A DNA stretch of 64,000 nt. It comes from Thermomonas carbonis (GTDB lineage Bacteria > Pseudomonadota > Gammaproteobacteria > Xanthomonadales > Xanthomonadaceae). A model generated the notes under the pieces. The model was not told the DNA's origin. It ran no database searches and worked only from the letters and a program-made list of their open reading frames with translations. The first letter of the stretch is position 1. Every line of letters begins with the position of its first letter. The translations under genes were made by a program, and so were the position numbers. Shown one piece after another: positions 19,603 through 27,313 of this stretch. The stretch lies in assembly GCF_014396975.1 (NCBI RefSeq), contig NZ_CP060719.1:1894001-1958000 (forward strand). The letters run 5' to 3'.

Positions 19603-20480
19603 GTGATCCACGCCAGATCGAGTCGCTGCTGGCGATCATGGCGACCCTGCGCAATCCCGATGGCGGGTGCCCGTGGGATCTGGCGCAGGATTTCTCGACG
19701 ATTGCGCCGTACACGATAGAAGAGGCTTACGAAGTCGCCGATGCGATCAACCGCGGTGACCTGGGCGACCTGAAAGACGAACTCGGCGACCTGCTGCTGC
19801 AGGTGGTCTTCCACGCGCAGATGGCGAGTGAGCAGGGCGCGTTCGAATTCGGCGACGTGGTCGCGGCGATCTGCGACAAGATGACCCGCCGGCATCCGCA
19901 TGTATTTGATGCACATGGATGTGCGAATGCCGCGGGAGGCAGGATGCCGGGAGCGGCGGCTGACGAAGCGCGCAAGGAAAACGCCGACGCGCAACTGCAG
20001 CACTGGGAAGACCTCAAGCGCGCCGAGCGCGCAGCGAAGGGCGATGCCGATGCATCGGCACTGGCCGGGATCTCGCGCGGCCTGCCGGAATGGCAGCGTG
20101 CGGTGAAGTTGCAGCACAAGGCGGCCAAGGTCGGTTTCGATTGGCCGGATGCCGAACCCGTGCTGGAAAAACTGCATGAGGAGATCGAGGAAGTCCGTGC
20201 GGAATTTGCGGCGGTGGCGGCATGCCCGGATGATGTCGCCGCGCGCGACCGACTTGAGGACGAACTCGGCGACATCCTGTTCGTCTGCGCCAACCTCGCG
20301 CGGCACGCCAAGGTGGATGTCGGCACGGCGCTGCGCAGGGCCAACCTCAAATTCGAGCGGCGTTTCCGCGCGATGGAAGCGCTTGCCGCGGCGGATGGCG
20401 GCCTTGCCGGTCAATCGCTGGAAGCGCAGGATCGCTACTGGGTTCGCGCCAAGGCGGCGGAGAAGGGAGCGGCATCATGA
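19599..20480 (+). CDS. mazG: Nucleoside triphosphate pyrophosphohydrolase MazG
   Basis: Hydrolyses (d)NTPs, including aberrant ones, to monophosphates and pyrophosphate. The 293-residue protein has the tandem MazG architecture: CPWDLAQDFSTIAPYTIEEA, EADAI-type helix VADAINRGDLGDLKDELGDLL, RRHPHVF in the first half and GFDWPDAEPVLEKLHEEIEE with EDELGDILFVCANLARH in the second. An 18-residue stretch between HPHVF and DEARKENAD (residues 104-121) is absent from family members as I recall them and coincides with an ATCCATG-type repeat. The start overlaps the cysQ stop (ATGA). Confidence 0.95.
   Translation: MSDPRQIESLLAIMATLRNPDGGCPWDLAQDFSTIAPYTIEEAYEVADAINRGDLGDLKDELGDLLLQVVFHAQMASEQGAFEFGDVVAAICDKMTRRHPHVFDAHGCANAAGGRMPGAAADEARKENADAQLQHWEDLKRAERAAKGDADASALAGISRGLPEWQRAVKLQHKAAKVGFDWPDAEPVLEKLHEEIEEVRAEFAAVAACPDDVAARDRLEDELGDILFVCANLARHAKVDVGTALRRANLKFERRFRAMEALAAADGGLAGQSLEAQDRYWVRAKAAEKGAAS
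19908..19961. repeat. ATCCATG-type repeat inserted in frame in mazG
   Basis: A 54-base stretch containing the palindrome GCACAT-GG-ATGTGC (19911-19924), then GCCGCGGGAGGCAGGATGCC. On the reverse strand its core reads ACATCCATGT, the same core as the intergenic palindrome at 20868-20889. It is translated as DAHGCANAAGGRMPGAAA, exactly 18 codons, interrupting the conserved HVF-DEAR segment. Confidence 0.8.
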
Positions 20481-20794
20481 GCAGCGGCGTGCAGCAAGAG
20501 TTCGCCAGCTTCCGCGAGTTCTATCCGTTCTATCTCGGCGAGCATCGCAACATCATCTGCCGCCGCCTGCATTTCACCGGCACAAGTTTCGCCCTGGGGT
20601 TCATCCTGCTGGCGGTGACCAGCGGCAATCCGTGGTGGTTCCTCGGCGCATTGCTGTCGGGCTATGCGTTCGCGTGGATCGGGCATTTCTTCTTCGAGAA
20701 GAACCGCCCGGCCACGTTCAAGCACCCGTTCTATTCCTTCGCCGGCGACTGGGTGATGTACAAGGACATCCTGCTCGGCAAGATCCCGTTCTGA
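20477..20794 (+). CDS. Mpo1-like (DUF962) membrane protein
   Basis: The 105-residue protein belongs to the DUF962/YGL010w family; the yeast member Mpo1 is an Fe(II)-dependent dioxygenase acting on 2-hydroxy fatty acids in sphingolipid breakdown. Visible are FYLGEHRNIICRRLHFTGTS, two membrane segments (FALGFILLAVTSG, NPWWFLGALLSGYAFAWIG), and a conserved C-terminal GHFFFEKNRPATFKHPFYS with candidate metal-binding His residues. It overlaps the mazG stop by four bases. The bacterial substrate is unknown. Confidence 0.85.
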   Translation: MSSGVQQEFASFREFYPFYLGEHRNIICRRLHFTGTSFALGFILLAVTSGNPWWFLGALLSGYAFAWIGHFFFEKNRPATFKHPFYSFAGDWVMYKDILLGKIPF

Positions 20795-20818
20795 TCCCTG
20801 CGTTACGCGTATCCACGC

Positions 20819-20912
20819 GGCTGGGACTCACTCCGGGACACGCCGTGAATACGTCCATGTAGGCTCATCGGCGACATCCATGTCGCCGAAGGTCCCGGAG
20901 CAAATCCCAGCC
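20819..20912. repeat. Composite intergenic inverted repeat with ATCCATG core
   Basis: Outer arms at 20819-20839 and 20892-20912 match at 18 of 21 positions. Inside, TCGGCGACAT-CC-ATGTCGCCGA forms a perfect 10-bp-arm hairpin at 20868-20889, preceded 23 bases earlier by a second TCCATGT unit (20854). It lies between the convergent DUF962 and DUF486 genes. It could fold into a long stem-loop and act as a bidirectional terminator, but it has no T-tract. Confidence 0.85.
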
Positions 20913-20953
20913 ACACAGACACGCTTCTGACGCCGCTGCTTCGTTGTCGAACA

Positions 20954-21295
20954 TCATTCCAGGAAGATCAACCACGCCGCCGCCGCGATCATGGCGAAGC
21001 CGGCCCAGTGGTTCCACTTCAGGGGCTGGCCCAGGTACCAGTACGAGAACCCCGCGAACACCAGCAGGGTCAGTACTTCCTGCATGCCCTTGAGTTGCGG
21101 CGCGCTGTACACCGCGCTGCCCATGCGGTTGGCCGGCACCATCAGCAGGTACTCGAAGAACGCGATCCCCCAACTCGCCAGGATCACCTTCCACAGCGCG
21201 ATGTCCTTGTGCTTGAGGTGCGCATACCAGGCGAAGGTCATAAACACGTTCGAGAACAGCAGCAGCACGGGCGGGAGCAAACGTTCGTATGGCAT
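20954..21295 (-). CDS. DMT-family (DUF486) small membrane protein
   Basis: The 113-residue protein has four predicted membrane helices and matches the DUF486 family, a half-size relative of drug/metabolite transporters: LLPPVLLLFSNVFMTFAWYA, hydrophilic HLKHKDIALWKVILASWGIA, FFEYLLMVPANRMG and FAMIAAAAWLIFLE. The conserved ANRMGSAVYSAPQLK segment is characteristic. Substrate unknown. It probably works as a dimer or oligomer, by analogy with small multidrug-resistance proteins. Confidence 0.85.
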   Translation of the reverse strand: MPYERLLPPVLLLFSNVFMTFAWYAHLKHKDIALWKVILASWGIAFFEYLLMVPANRMGSAVYSAPQLKGMQEVLTLLVFAGFSYWYLGQPLKWNHWAGFAMIAAAAWLIFLE

Positions 21296-21397
21296 GGCAG
21301 CGGTCGATGTGGGCGATGCCGTTAGCGTAGTCCTTCACGTGGCATCCACCGCGCGCCCGGCATCTTTCACAAAGCTGAAGACTTATACGGAGCATGT

Positions 21398-22108
21398 ATG
21401 CGGGCACAGGAACAGGCGGGCTTGGTTCTCATCGTCGAGGACAACCGCAACATTTCGGAAATGGTCGGCGAATACCTGGAAAGCCGCGGCTTCGAGGTCG
21501 ATTACGCCTCCGATGGTCTGGACGGTTACCGGCTTGCCGCCGAGAACACCTACGACGTCATCGTCCTCGACCTGATGCTGCCGCGGCTGGACGGAATCGA
21601 AGTATGCAAGCGCCTGCGCAACGAGGCGCGCAAGTCGACGCCGGTGCTGATGCTGACCGCACGCGATACCCTCGACGAAAAACTCACCGGGTTGTCGTCG
21701 GGCGCCGATGACTACCTGACCAAGCCGTTCGCTATCCAGGAACTGGAGGCGCGCCTGCGTGCGTTGATCCGCCGCGAGCGCCGCCAGGTGGGTTCGGAAG
21801 TGCTGAAGGTCGCCGACCTGGTGCTGGATCCGGCCTCGCTGCGCGCAACACGGGGTGGCAGCGAACTGCAGTTGTCACCGATCGGCCTGCGCCTGCTCAC
21901 CATCCTCATGCGCGAGTCGCCGCGGGTGGTGACGCGCCAGGAAATCGAGCGCGAGATCTGGGGCAACAGCCTGCCGGATTCGGACACGCTGCGCAGTCAC
22001 CTGTACAACCTGCGCAAAGTGATCGACAAGCCGTTCGACCGCCCGCTGCTGCACACGGTGCAGAGCGCGGGGTATCGCATCGCGGACATCGCCAGCCAGT
22101 TGGGCTGA
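21398..22108 (+). CDS. OmpR-family response regulator
   Basis: Two-component regulator of 236 residues. The receiver domain has LIVEDNRNISEMV, phospho-acceptor Asp58 (VIVLDLMLPRLDG), LMLTARD and YLTKPFAIQELEARL. The C-terminal winged helix carries LVLDPASLRATRGG, PRVVTRQEIEREIWG and LRSHLYNLRKVIDKPF. The ATG follows GGAGCATGT. The cognate sensor gene starts 15 bases after its stop and the MacA/MacB-like efflux genes follow, so control of that efflux system is inferred. Confidence 0.92.
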   Translation: MRAQEQAGLVLIVEDNRNISEMVGEYLESRGFEVDYASDGLDGYRLAAENTYDVIVLDLMLPRLDGIEVCKRLRNEARKSTPVLMLTARDTLDEKLTGLSSGADDYLTKPFAIQELEARLRALIRRERRQVGSEVLKVADLVLDPASLRATRGGSELQLSPIGLRLLTILMRESPRVVTRQEIEREIWGNSLPDSDTLRSHLYNLRKVIDKPFDRPLLHTVQSAGYRIADIASQLG

Positions 22109-22123
22109 GCCACGGGACGATTG

Positions 22124-23149
22124 GTGGCCAGCACCCAGCGCCACATCCGCGAGATCTTCCTGCTCCAGCTGGCGATCATTTGCCTGGTGGTGGTGCTGTG
22201 CGTGCTCGGCCTGCAGGCGATGTACGGGTCGATGGCGCTGCCCTGGTTGTCGGCAGTGGCGATCGCGATCGCGCTGGGGGCGATCGTCAGCGCGACCTGG
22301 ATGGGATATCGCGCGACCAAGCGCGTGGTCGCGCCGATGGAGTGGTTGTTACGCGAGGTCGCGCGCTGGGATCCGCATCGTCCGGATACCGTTGCACTGG
22401 CGCCGGGCAACGTGCCGGCCGAGGTGCAGGGCGATGCGCGCAAGATGGCCGAAGCCCTGCATGCGCTTGGCCAGCGGCTGGATACCTACGTCACCCGGGA
22501 GCGTGACTTCACCCGCGACGCCAGCCACGAGTTGCGCACGCCACTCACGGTGATTCGCGTGGCGACAGACTTGATCGGTCATGACGAAGCATTGTCGGCA
22601 CGTTCGCGACGTTCTTTGGGGCGCATACAGGACGCGGCGGAGTCGATGGAATCGCTGATGTCCGCACTGCTCCTGCTCGCGCGCGACAGTGAGGTGCCGC
22701 TGGAGACCGAAGACTTCGACGTGCGCGAAGTGGTGGAGCACGAAGTGGAGAAGGTGCGGCCGGTGCTCGAGGACAAGGGCGTGGCGCTGGTGCTGGACAT
22801 GCAGGCCGAACCGGTCCTGCACGCGCCGCCACGCGTGCTGCAGGTGATCGTGTGCAATCTGCTCAGCAATGCCGCGCGCTTCACCGACACCGGTACGGTC
22901 AGCGTGCGTCTGCTACACGATCGCGTGGAGATCGAGGACACCGGCATCGGCATGGATGCAGCGGCGCTCGCACGCGCATTCGAGCCGTTCTATCGCGCCA
23001 GCATCGAGCAGCCGGTGGGCCCGGGCCTCGGCTTGTCCATCGCGCAAAGGCTCGGTCGACGCTGCGGGTGGCCCTTGCAACTGGCCAGCGTGCCGGGGCA
23101 GGGCACCCGCGCCAGCATCCTGTTCGCGGCCGTCAACCGGGACCAATGA
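22124..23149 (+). CDS. Sensor histidine kinase with minimal periplasmic loop
   Basis: The 341-residue kinase has two N-terminal membrane segments (IFLLQLAIICLVVVLCVLGL and WLSAVAIAIALGAIVSATWM) joined by only about ten residues, so sensing probably occurs within the membrane. The kinase core has His135 in DASHELRTPLTVIR, the N-box VCNLLSNAARF, the D-box EDTGIGMD and the G-box GPGLGLSIAQRLG. The start is uncertain between GTG 22124 and TTG 22121. It pairs with the response regulator just upstream. Kinases of this shape often sense envelope or antibiotic stress with a neighbouring ABC transporter. Confidence 0.9.
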   Translation: MASTQRHIREIFLLQLAIICLVVVLCVLGLQAMYGSMALPWLSAVAIAIALGAIVSATWMGYRATKRVVAPMEWLLREVARWDPHRPDTVALAPGNVPAEVQGDARKMAEALHALGQRLDTYVTRERDFTRDASHELRTPLTVIRVATDLIGHDEALSARSRRSLGRIQDAAESMESLMSALLLLARDSEVPLETEDFDVREVVEHEVEKVRPVLEDKGVALVLDMQAEPVLHAPPRVLQVIVCNLLSNAARFTDTGTVSVRLLHDRVEIEDTGIGMDAAALARAFEPFYRASIEQPVGPGLGLSIAQRLGRRCGWPLQLASVPGQGTRASILFAAVNRDQ

Positions 23150-23245
23150 CCCGTTTCGGGCGCTGGCTTGCCGGGTAGCATCCGCGCGCTGTCAACCGCG
23201 CCGGCATCCGCGCGTTCCCGACCCTTTCCGGACTCCATCCCCCGC

Positions 23246-24802
23246 ATGAACCAGACTCGTCGTCGTCCTGCTTTTCCCCTGCGCAAGCTGGGCATTGCCT
23301 GCATCGTCATCGCCATCGCGGCAGGCGGCTGGTATGTCTGGAGCAAGCGCGGGCAGTCGGCCGATGGCGGCTATCGCACCGAGACCGTGCAGCGCGGCGA
23401 CGTGCGCGTGGCGATTTCCTCGACCGGCACGCTGAGCGCGATTTCCACGGTGACCGTGGGCAGCCAGGTGTCCGGCCAGATCACCGAAGTGATGGTCGAC
23501 TTCAACGACCGGGTGACCAAGGGCCAGGTGCTGGCGACGATCGATGCCTCGACCTACCGGGCGCAGATCGAGCAGGGCTCCGCGCAGATCGCCAGCGCGC
23601 AGGCGTCGTTGCGGCAGGCACAGGCCGGCCTGCGCAACGCGCAGCTGGACTACAACCGCAAGGCCGATCTTGGCCGCCAGCAACTGGTGAGCAAGAGCGA
23701 CGTCGACCTTGCGCGTTCCTCGCTGGAACAGGCGCAGGCGCAGGTGAATTCGGCCCAGGCGCAGATCCGCCAGCAGACCGCATCGACCCAGACCACCCGG
23801 GTCAACCTGTCGCGCACGGTGATCCGCTCGCCGGTGGACGGCGTGGTCCTGACCCGGACCATCGAGCCCGGCCAGACCGTGGCCGCCAGCCTGTCCGCGC
23901 CGGAACTGTTCACCATCGCCGAGGACCTGGCGAAGATGAAGATCGAGCTGGCGGTGGACGAATCCGACATCGGCCAAGTCAAGGTGGGCCAGGCGGTCAG
24001 CTTCAGCGCCGACGCCTTCCCCGATCGCCAGTTCAAGGGCGTGGTCGACCAGGTGCGGCTGTCGGCCACGACCGCGAGCAACGTGGTCACCTATCCGGTG
24101 GTGGTCACCGTGGACAACAGCGACGGCACCTTGCTGCCGGGCCTGACCGTCAATGCCGAGATCGAAGTCAGCAAGCGCAGCGATGTGCTGAAACTCGCGA
24201 ACGCAGCGCTGCGCTTCAAGCCGGCCGAGGGCTCGCCGCTGGCGGCGCTGCAGGGTGCCGGGCCGGGCCAGGGTGCGCCGCAGGGTGGCGGCCGCGGTGG
24301 CGCGGGCATGAGCGAAGACCTGCAGGCCTTGGCCGCAACGCTCGACCTGAAGCCGGAACAGCAGGCTGCGTTCGATGCCGCGCTCGAGCAGATGCAGCAG
24401 CGCCAGGCCGAGCGCATGGCGCAAGCACCGGCGGCACAAGGCCAGCAGGGCGGCAACCGCATGTTCGGTGGCGGCCCGCCGCGCACCGGTGGAAACCGCG
24501 GCGGCGGCGATGCCAGCATGCAGGCGCAGATGCGTGCGCGCATGCGCGACCGCTTCAACCAGCAGTTCGCCGCGTTCCGCGACACCCTGGACGACAGCCA
24601 GCGCGCGAAGTGGGATGGCGCCCGCGACGCCCAGCTGACGGCCAAGCGGGTGACCATCTACAAGCTGGTCGACGGCAAGCCGCAGTTGGCGATGGTACGG
24701 TTGGGCGCCAGCGATGGCAGCGCCACCGAGATCTCCGGACGCGACATTGCCGAGGGCGACCTGGTCATCGCGGGCGAGCAGTCGGCGACGGAGAGCAAGT
24801 GA
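23246..24802 (+). CDS. MacA-like periplasmic adaptor with large Gly/Gln-rich helical insert
   Basis: Membrane-fusion protein linking an ABC transporter to an outer-membrane channel. It has an N-terminal anchor (LGIACIVIAIAAGGWYVW), lipoyl halves (STVTVGSQVSGQITEV; VIRSPVDGVVLTRTIEPGQT), a hairpin near residues 120-180 and a beta-barrel domain (ADAFPDRQFKGVVDQVRL). At 518 residues it is well above the usual 370-400. About 140 residues lie between the strand NAALRFKP and the closing strand KRVTIYKLVDGKPQLAMVRL. They contain two LTxxQ-like helices, LDLKPEQQAAFDAALEQM and FRDTLDDSQRAKWDG, within Gly-rich linkers, reminiscent of Spy/CpxP. The stop overlaps the ATPase start. Confidence 0.9.
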   Translation: MNQTRRRPAFPLRKLGIACIVIAIAAGGWYVWSKRGQSADGGYRTETVQRGDVRVAISSTGTLSAISTVTVGSQVSGQITEVMVDFNDRVTKGQVLATIDASTYRAQIEQGSAQIASAQASLRQAQAGLRNAQLDYNRKADLGRQQLVSKSDVDLARSSLEQAQAQVNSAQAQIRQQTASTQTTRVNLSRTVIRSPVDGVVLTRTIEPGQTVAASLSAPELFTIAEDLAKMKIELAVDESDIGQVKVGQAVSFSADAFPDRQFKGVVDQVRLSATTASNVVTYPVVVTVDNSDGTLLPGLTVNAEIEVSKRSDVLKLANAALRFKPAEGSPLAALQGAGPGQGAPQGGGRGGAGMSEDLQALAATLDLKPEQQAAFDAALEQMQQRQAERMAQAPAAQGQQGGNRMFGGGPPRTGGNRGGGDASMQAQMRARMRDRFNQQFAAFRDTLDDSQRAKWDGARDAQLTAKRVTIYKLVDGKPQLAMVRLGASDGSATEISGRDIAEGDLVIAGEQSATESK

Positions 24803-25524
24803 TGGCCGTTGCGGTGGCCGACGCGGCGGTGCCTGTCATCCGCACGCAGGGCCTGAGCAAGATCTACTCCGCCGGCACCGAGGCGGAAGTGGCGGCGTTG
24901 CGCGGCGTGGATCTGATCATCAATCGCGGCGAATTCGTCGCGATCATGGGCCCGTCCGGTTCCGGCAAGTCGACCCTGATGAACCTGATCGGCTGCCTGG
25001 ACACACCCAGCGATGGCCAATACTTCTGCGATGGCGTGGATGTGTCAACGCTCGACAAGGAAGAACTGGCGACGCTGCGTCGCGACAAGATCGGCTTCGT
25101 GTTCCAGGGCTTCCACCTGCTGACGCGGATGGACGCCACCGACAACGTGGCGATGCCGCTGGGTTATGCACGTATTCCGTCGGCGGAACGCAGGCAATTG
25201 GCGCGCGCGGCGCTGGCATCGGTCGGCCTGGCGGAGCGCGCCGGGCATCGACCGAACGAATTGTCCGGCGGCCAGCAACAACGCGTGGCGATTGCCCGTG
25301 CGCTGGTCAACAACCCGCCGATCTTGCTGGCGGACGAACCCACCGGCGCGCTGGATAGCAAGACCGGCGAGGAAATCCTGGCCCTGTTCAAGCGCCTGCG
25401 CGACGACGGCCACACGGTCATCCTGATCACCCATGACGCCCACGTGGCCGCGCACGCGGACCGTACCTTCGTGATGCGCGATGGCGAATTGCACGCACAA
25501 ACCGACGCGGAGGCCGCGGCATGA
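24802..25524 (+). CDS. MacB-type ABC transporter ATP-binding protein
   Basis: ATPase subunit of a type VII (MacB/LolCDE-like) ABC transporter. The 240-residue protein has Walker A MGPSGSGKSTLMNLIGCLD, the Q-loop FVFQGFHLL, the signature ELSGGQQQRVAIARAL, Walker B ILLADEPTGALD and the switch His in VILITHDAHVA. It starts inside the macA stop (TGATG) and overlaps the permease gene by four bases. ATPase and permease are separate here, whereas E. coli MacB fuses them. Confidence 0.94.
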   Translation: MAVAVADAAVPVIRTQGLSKIYSAGTEAEVAALRGVDLIINRGEFVAIMGPSGSGKSTLMNLIGCLDTPSDGQYFCDGVDVSTLDKEELATLRRDKIGFVFQGFHLLTRMDATDNVAMPLGYARIPSAERRQLARAALASVGLAERAGHRPNELSGGQQQRVAIARALVNNPPILLADEPTGALDSKTGEEILALFKRLRDDGHTVILITHDAHVAAHADRTFVMRDGELHAQTDAEAAA

Positions 25525-26756
25525 CCTTCCTCGACATCCTGCGCACCGCGTTCTTCGCCCTGCGCGGCAACTGGATGCGCAGCGCGCTGACCTCGCTGGG
25601 TGTGATCATCGGGATCGCGGCGGTGATCGTGATGGTCTCGATCGGCCAGGGCACCCAGGCCGAAATCGACAAGATGGTGTCCGGCCTTGGTTCGCAGCGG
25701 CTGGACATCGGTAGTTCGGGTGGCATGGGGCCGGGCGGCGCACGCGTGGCCCAAGGCAGCCGCTGGAGCCTCAATGACGGCGACGTCGAAGCGATCCGCA
25801 ACGAAGTGCCGACGGCGCAGTACGCCTCCGGCTCGCTGCGCGGCGGCACCCAGGTGGTGTTCGCCGAAAACAATGCCTCCACCCAGTGGCAGGGCGTGCA
25901 GGCGGACTGGTTCGCGATCAACGACTGGAAGGTGGCGCTGGGCGACGGGTTCGATGCCAGCGATTATGGCGGCAGCGCCAAGCCGGTGATCCTGGGCGAA
26001 ACGGTGCGCACGACCCTGTTCGGCGAAGAAGACCCGATCGGCCAGACCGTGCGCTTGGGGCGGGTGCCGTTCACCGTGGTCGGCGTGCTCGGGGCGAAAG
26101 GTCAGGGCGGCTTCGGCCAGGATCAGGACGACATGGTGGTGGTGCCGCTGGAAACCGCGCGCCGTCGGCTGTCCAATTCGCAGTCGATGCCGCCGGGTGC
26201 AGTGCAGGCGATTTCGGTGGGCGTGGACGATGCCAGGAACCTGGCCAGCGCGCAGGCCGAGATCGAAGCCCTGCTGCGCCAGCGCCACAAGATCGAGCCG
26301 GGCGCGGAAGACGACTTCGCAGTGCGCAACATCAGCCAGATCGTGGCCACCCGCACCGCCACCACCAACCTGATGTCGAAGCTGCTCGGCGCGGTCGCCG
26401 GCATCTGCCTGATCATCGGGGGCATCGGCATCATGAACATCATGCTGGTCTCGGTGACCGAGCGGATCCGCGAGATCGGCCTGCGCATGGCGGTCGGTGC
26501 CGGTCCGGGCGACGTGCAGAAGCAGTTCCTGGCCGAAGCCATGCTGATCTCGCTGATCGGCGGGGTGATCGGGATCGCCATCGGCGTGGTCGGCGCGCTG
26601 GTGGTCGGCAAGCTGGGCGACCTGCCGGTCGAGCTGAACGCCAAGGTGGTGATGCTGGCGGCGGCGTTTTCGGTCGGGACGGGCCTGTTCTTCGGCTACT
26701 ACCCGGCGCGCAAGGCGTCCCAGCTGGATCCCATCGAGGCCCTGCGATCGCAATAG
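25521..26756 (+). CDS. MacB-type ABC transporter permease
   Basis: The 411-residue permease has the MacB layout: first membrane helix with MRSALTSLGVIIGIAAVIVM, a large periplasmic domain (about residues 45-280, including MacB_PCD features such as YASGSLRGGTQVVF and VVGVLGAKGQGGFG), then three C-terminal helices (LLGAVAGICLIIGGIGIMNI, LISLIGGVIGIAIGVVGALV, LAAAFSVGTGLFFGYYPA) ending in ASQLDPIEALR. With the adaptor and ATPase it should form an efflux or mechanotransmission pump. The outer-membrane channel is not encoded here. Confidence 0.94.
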   Translation: MTFLDILRTAFFALRGNWMRSALTSLGVIIGIAAVIVMVSIGQGTQAEIDKMVSGLGSQRLDIGSSGGMGPGGARVAQGSRWSLNDGDVEAIRNEVPTAQYASGSLRGGTQVVFAENNASTQWQGVQADWFAINDWKVALGDGFDASDYGGSAKPVILGETVRTTLFGEEDPIGQTVRLGRVPFTVVGVLGAKGQGGFGQDQDDMVVVPLETARRRLSNSQSMPPGAVQAISVGVDDARNLASAQAEIEALLRQRHKIEPGAEDDFAVRNISQIVATRTATTNLMSKLLGAVAGICLIIGGIGIMNIMLVSVTERIREIGLRMAVGAGPGDVQKQFLAEAMLISLIGGVIGIAIGVVGALVVGKLGDLPVELNAKVVMLAAAFSVGTGLFFGYYPARKASQLDPIEALRSQ

Positions 26757-26819
26757 AGGCCTCTCCGACCCGACACGCCCGGCAGAGGCGGCGATAACGG
26801 GGCTTGTGGCAAAATCCGC

Positions 26820-26838
26820 GGGTCGGCACGACCGACCC
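26820..26838. other. Small palindrome between the efflux operon and dgkA
   Basis: GGGTCGG and CCGACCC form a 7-bp stem with a 5-nt loop, 64 bases after the permease stop and about 60 before dgkA. It might be a weak terminator or an operator; no T-tract follows. Confidence 0.25.
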
Positions 26839-26899
26839 ACCGGATGCCGCACGCATATGTCCAACATCGATCAGGCCATGCCGTCCGCAACCATCGCGC

Positions 26900-27280
26900 A
26901 TGGCTGACTTTTACGGGCATTTGCCGCGTGGTCCCGCCGGGATCATGCGCGCGGCGATCTGGTCGCTGCAGGGGCTGCGCGCGGCCTGGCTGCACGAATC
27001 CTCGTTCCGGCTGGAAGTCTGCCTGTTCGTGGTGCTCGGCCCGCTGGGCTGGTTCCTGGGCGAAACCGGGGTGGAGCGCGCGCTGCTGATCGGCAGTTGC
27101 CTGCTGGTGATGGCGATGGAACTGATGAACTCCTCGATGGAGGCGGTGATCGAGCGCTACGGCGCCGAACGCCACGAGCTGGCCGGGCGCGCCAAGGACA
27201 TGGGATCCGCGGCGGTGTTCGTGCTGATGATGAACGTGCTGCTGGTGTGGGCGCTGATCCTGGCCCCGCGCTACCTGTAA
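26900..27280 (+). CDS. dgkA: Diacylglycerol kinase DgkA
   Basis: Small integral-membrane kinase recycling diacylglycerol to phosphatidic acid, for example after osmoregulated glucan or LPS modification. The 126-residue protein has three membrane helices, the conserved amphipathic start (IMRAAIWSLQGLRAAWLHE), the active-site stretch ELMNSSMEAVIERYG and the hallmark HELAGRAKDMGSAAVFVLM. ATG 26900 gives the family-like start MADFYGHLPRGPAG; longer readings upstream have no family support. Confidence 0.95.
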   Translation: MADFYGHLPRGPAGIMRAAIWSLQGLRAAWLHESSFRLEVCLFVVLGPLGWFLGETGVERALLIGSCLLVMAMELMNSSMEAVIERYGAERHELAGRAKDMGSAAVFVLMMNVLLVWALILAPRYL

Positions 27281-27313
27281 TCCACGCGCACCGCGCGTCA
27301 AGACGAGAATCGA

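Noticed and set aside
26857..26907. 16-codon ORF (MSNIDQAMPSATIAHG) overlapping the dgkA start
   Set aside because: No ribosome-binding site and no other support; likely chance.
27281..27313. Mn-responsive yybP-ykoY riboswitch before the terC-like gene
   Set aside because: The gap to dgkA is only 33 bases, too short for the motif, and no matching structure is seen upstream.
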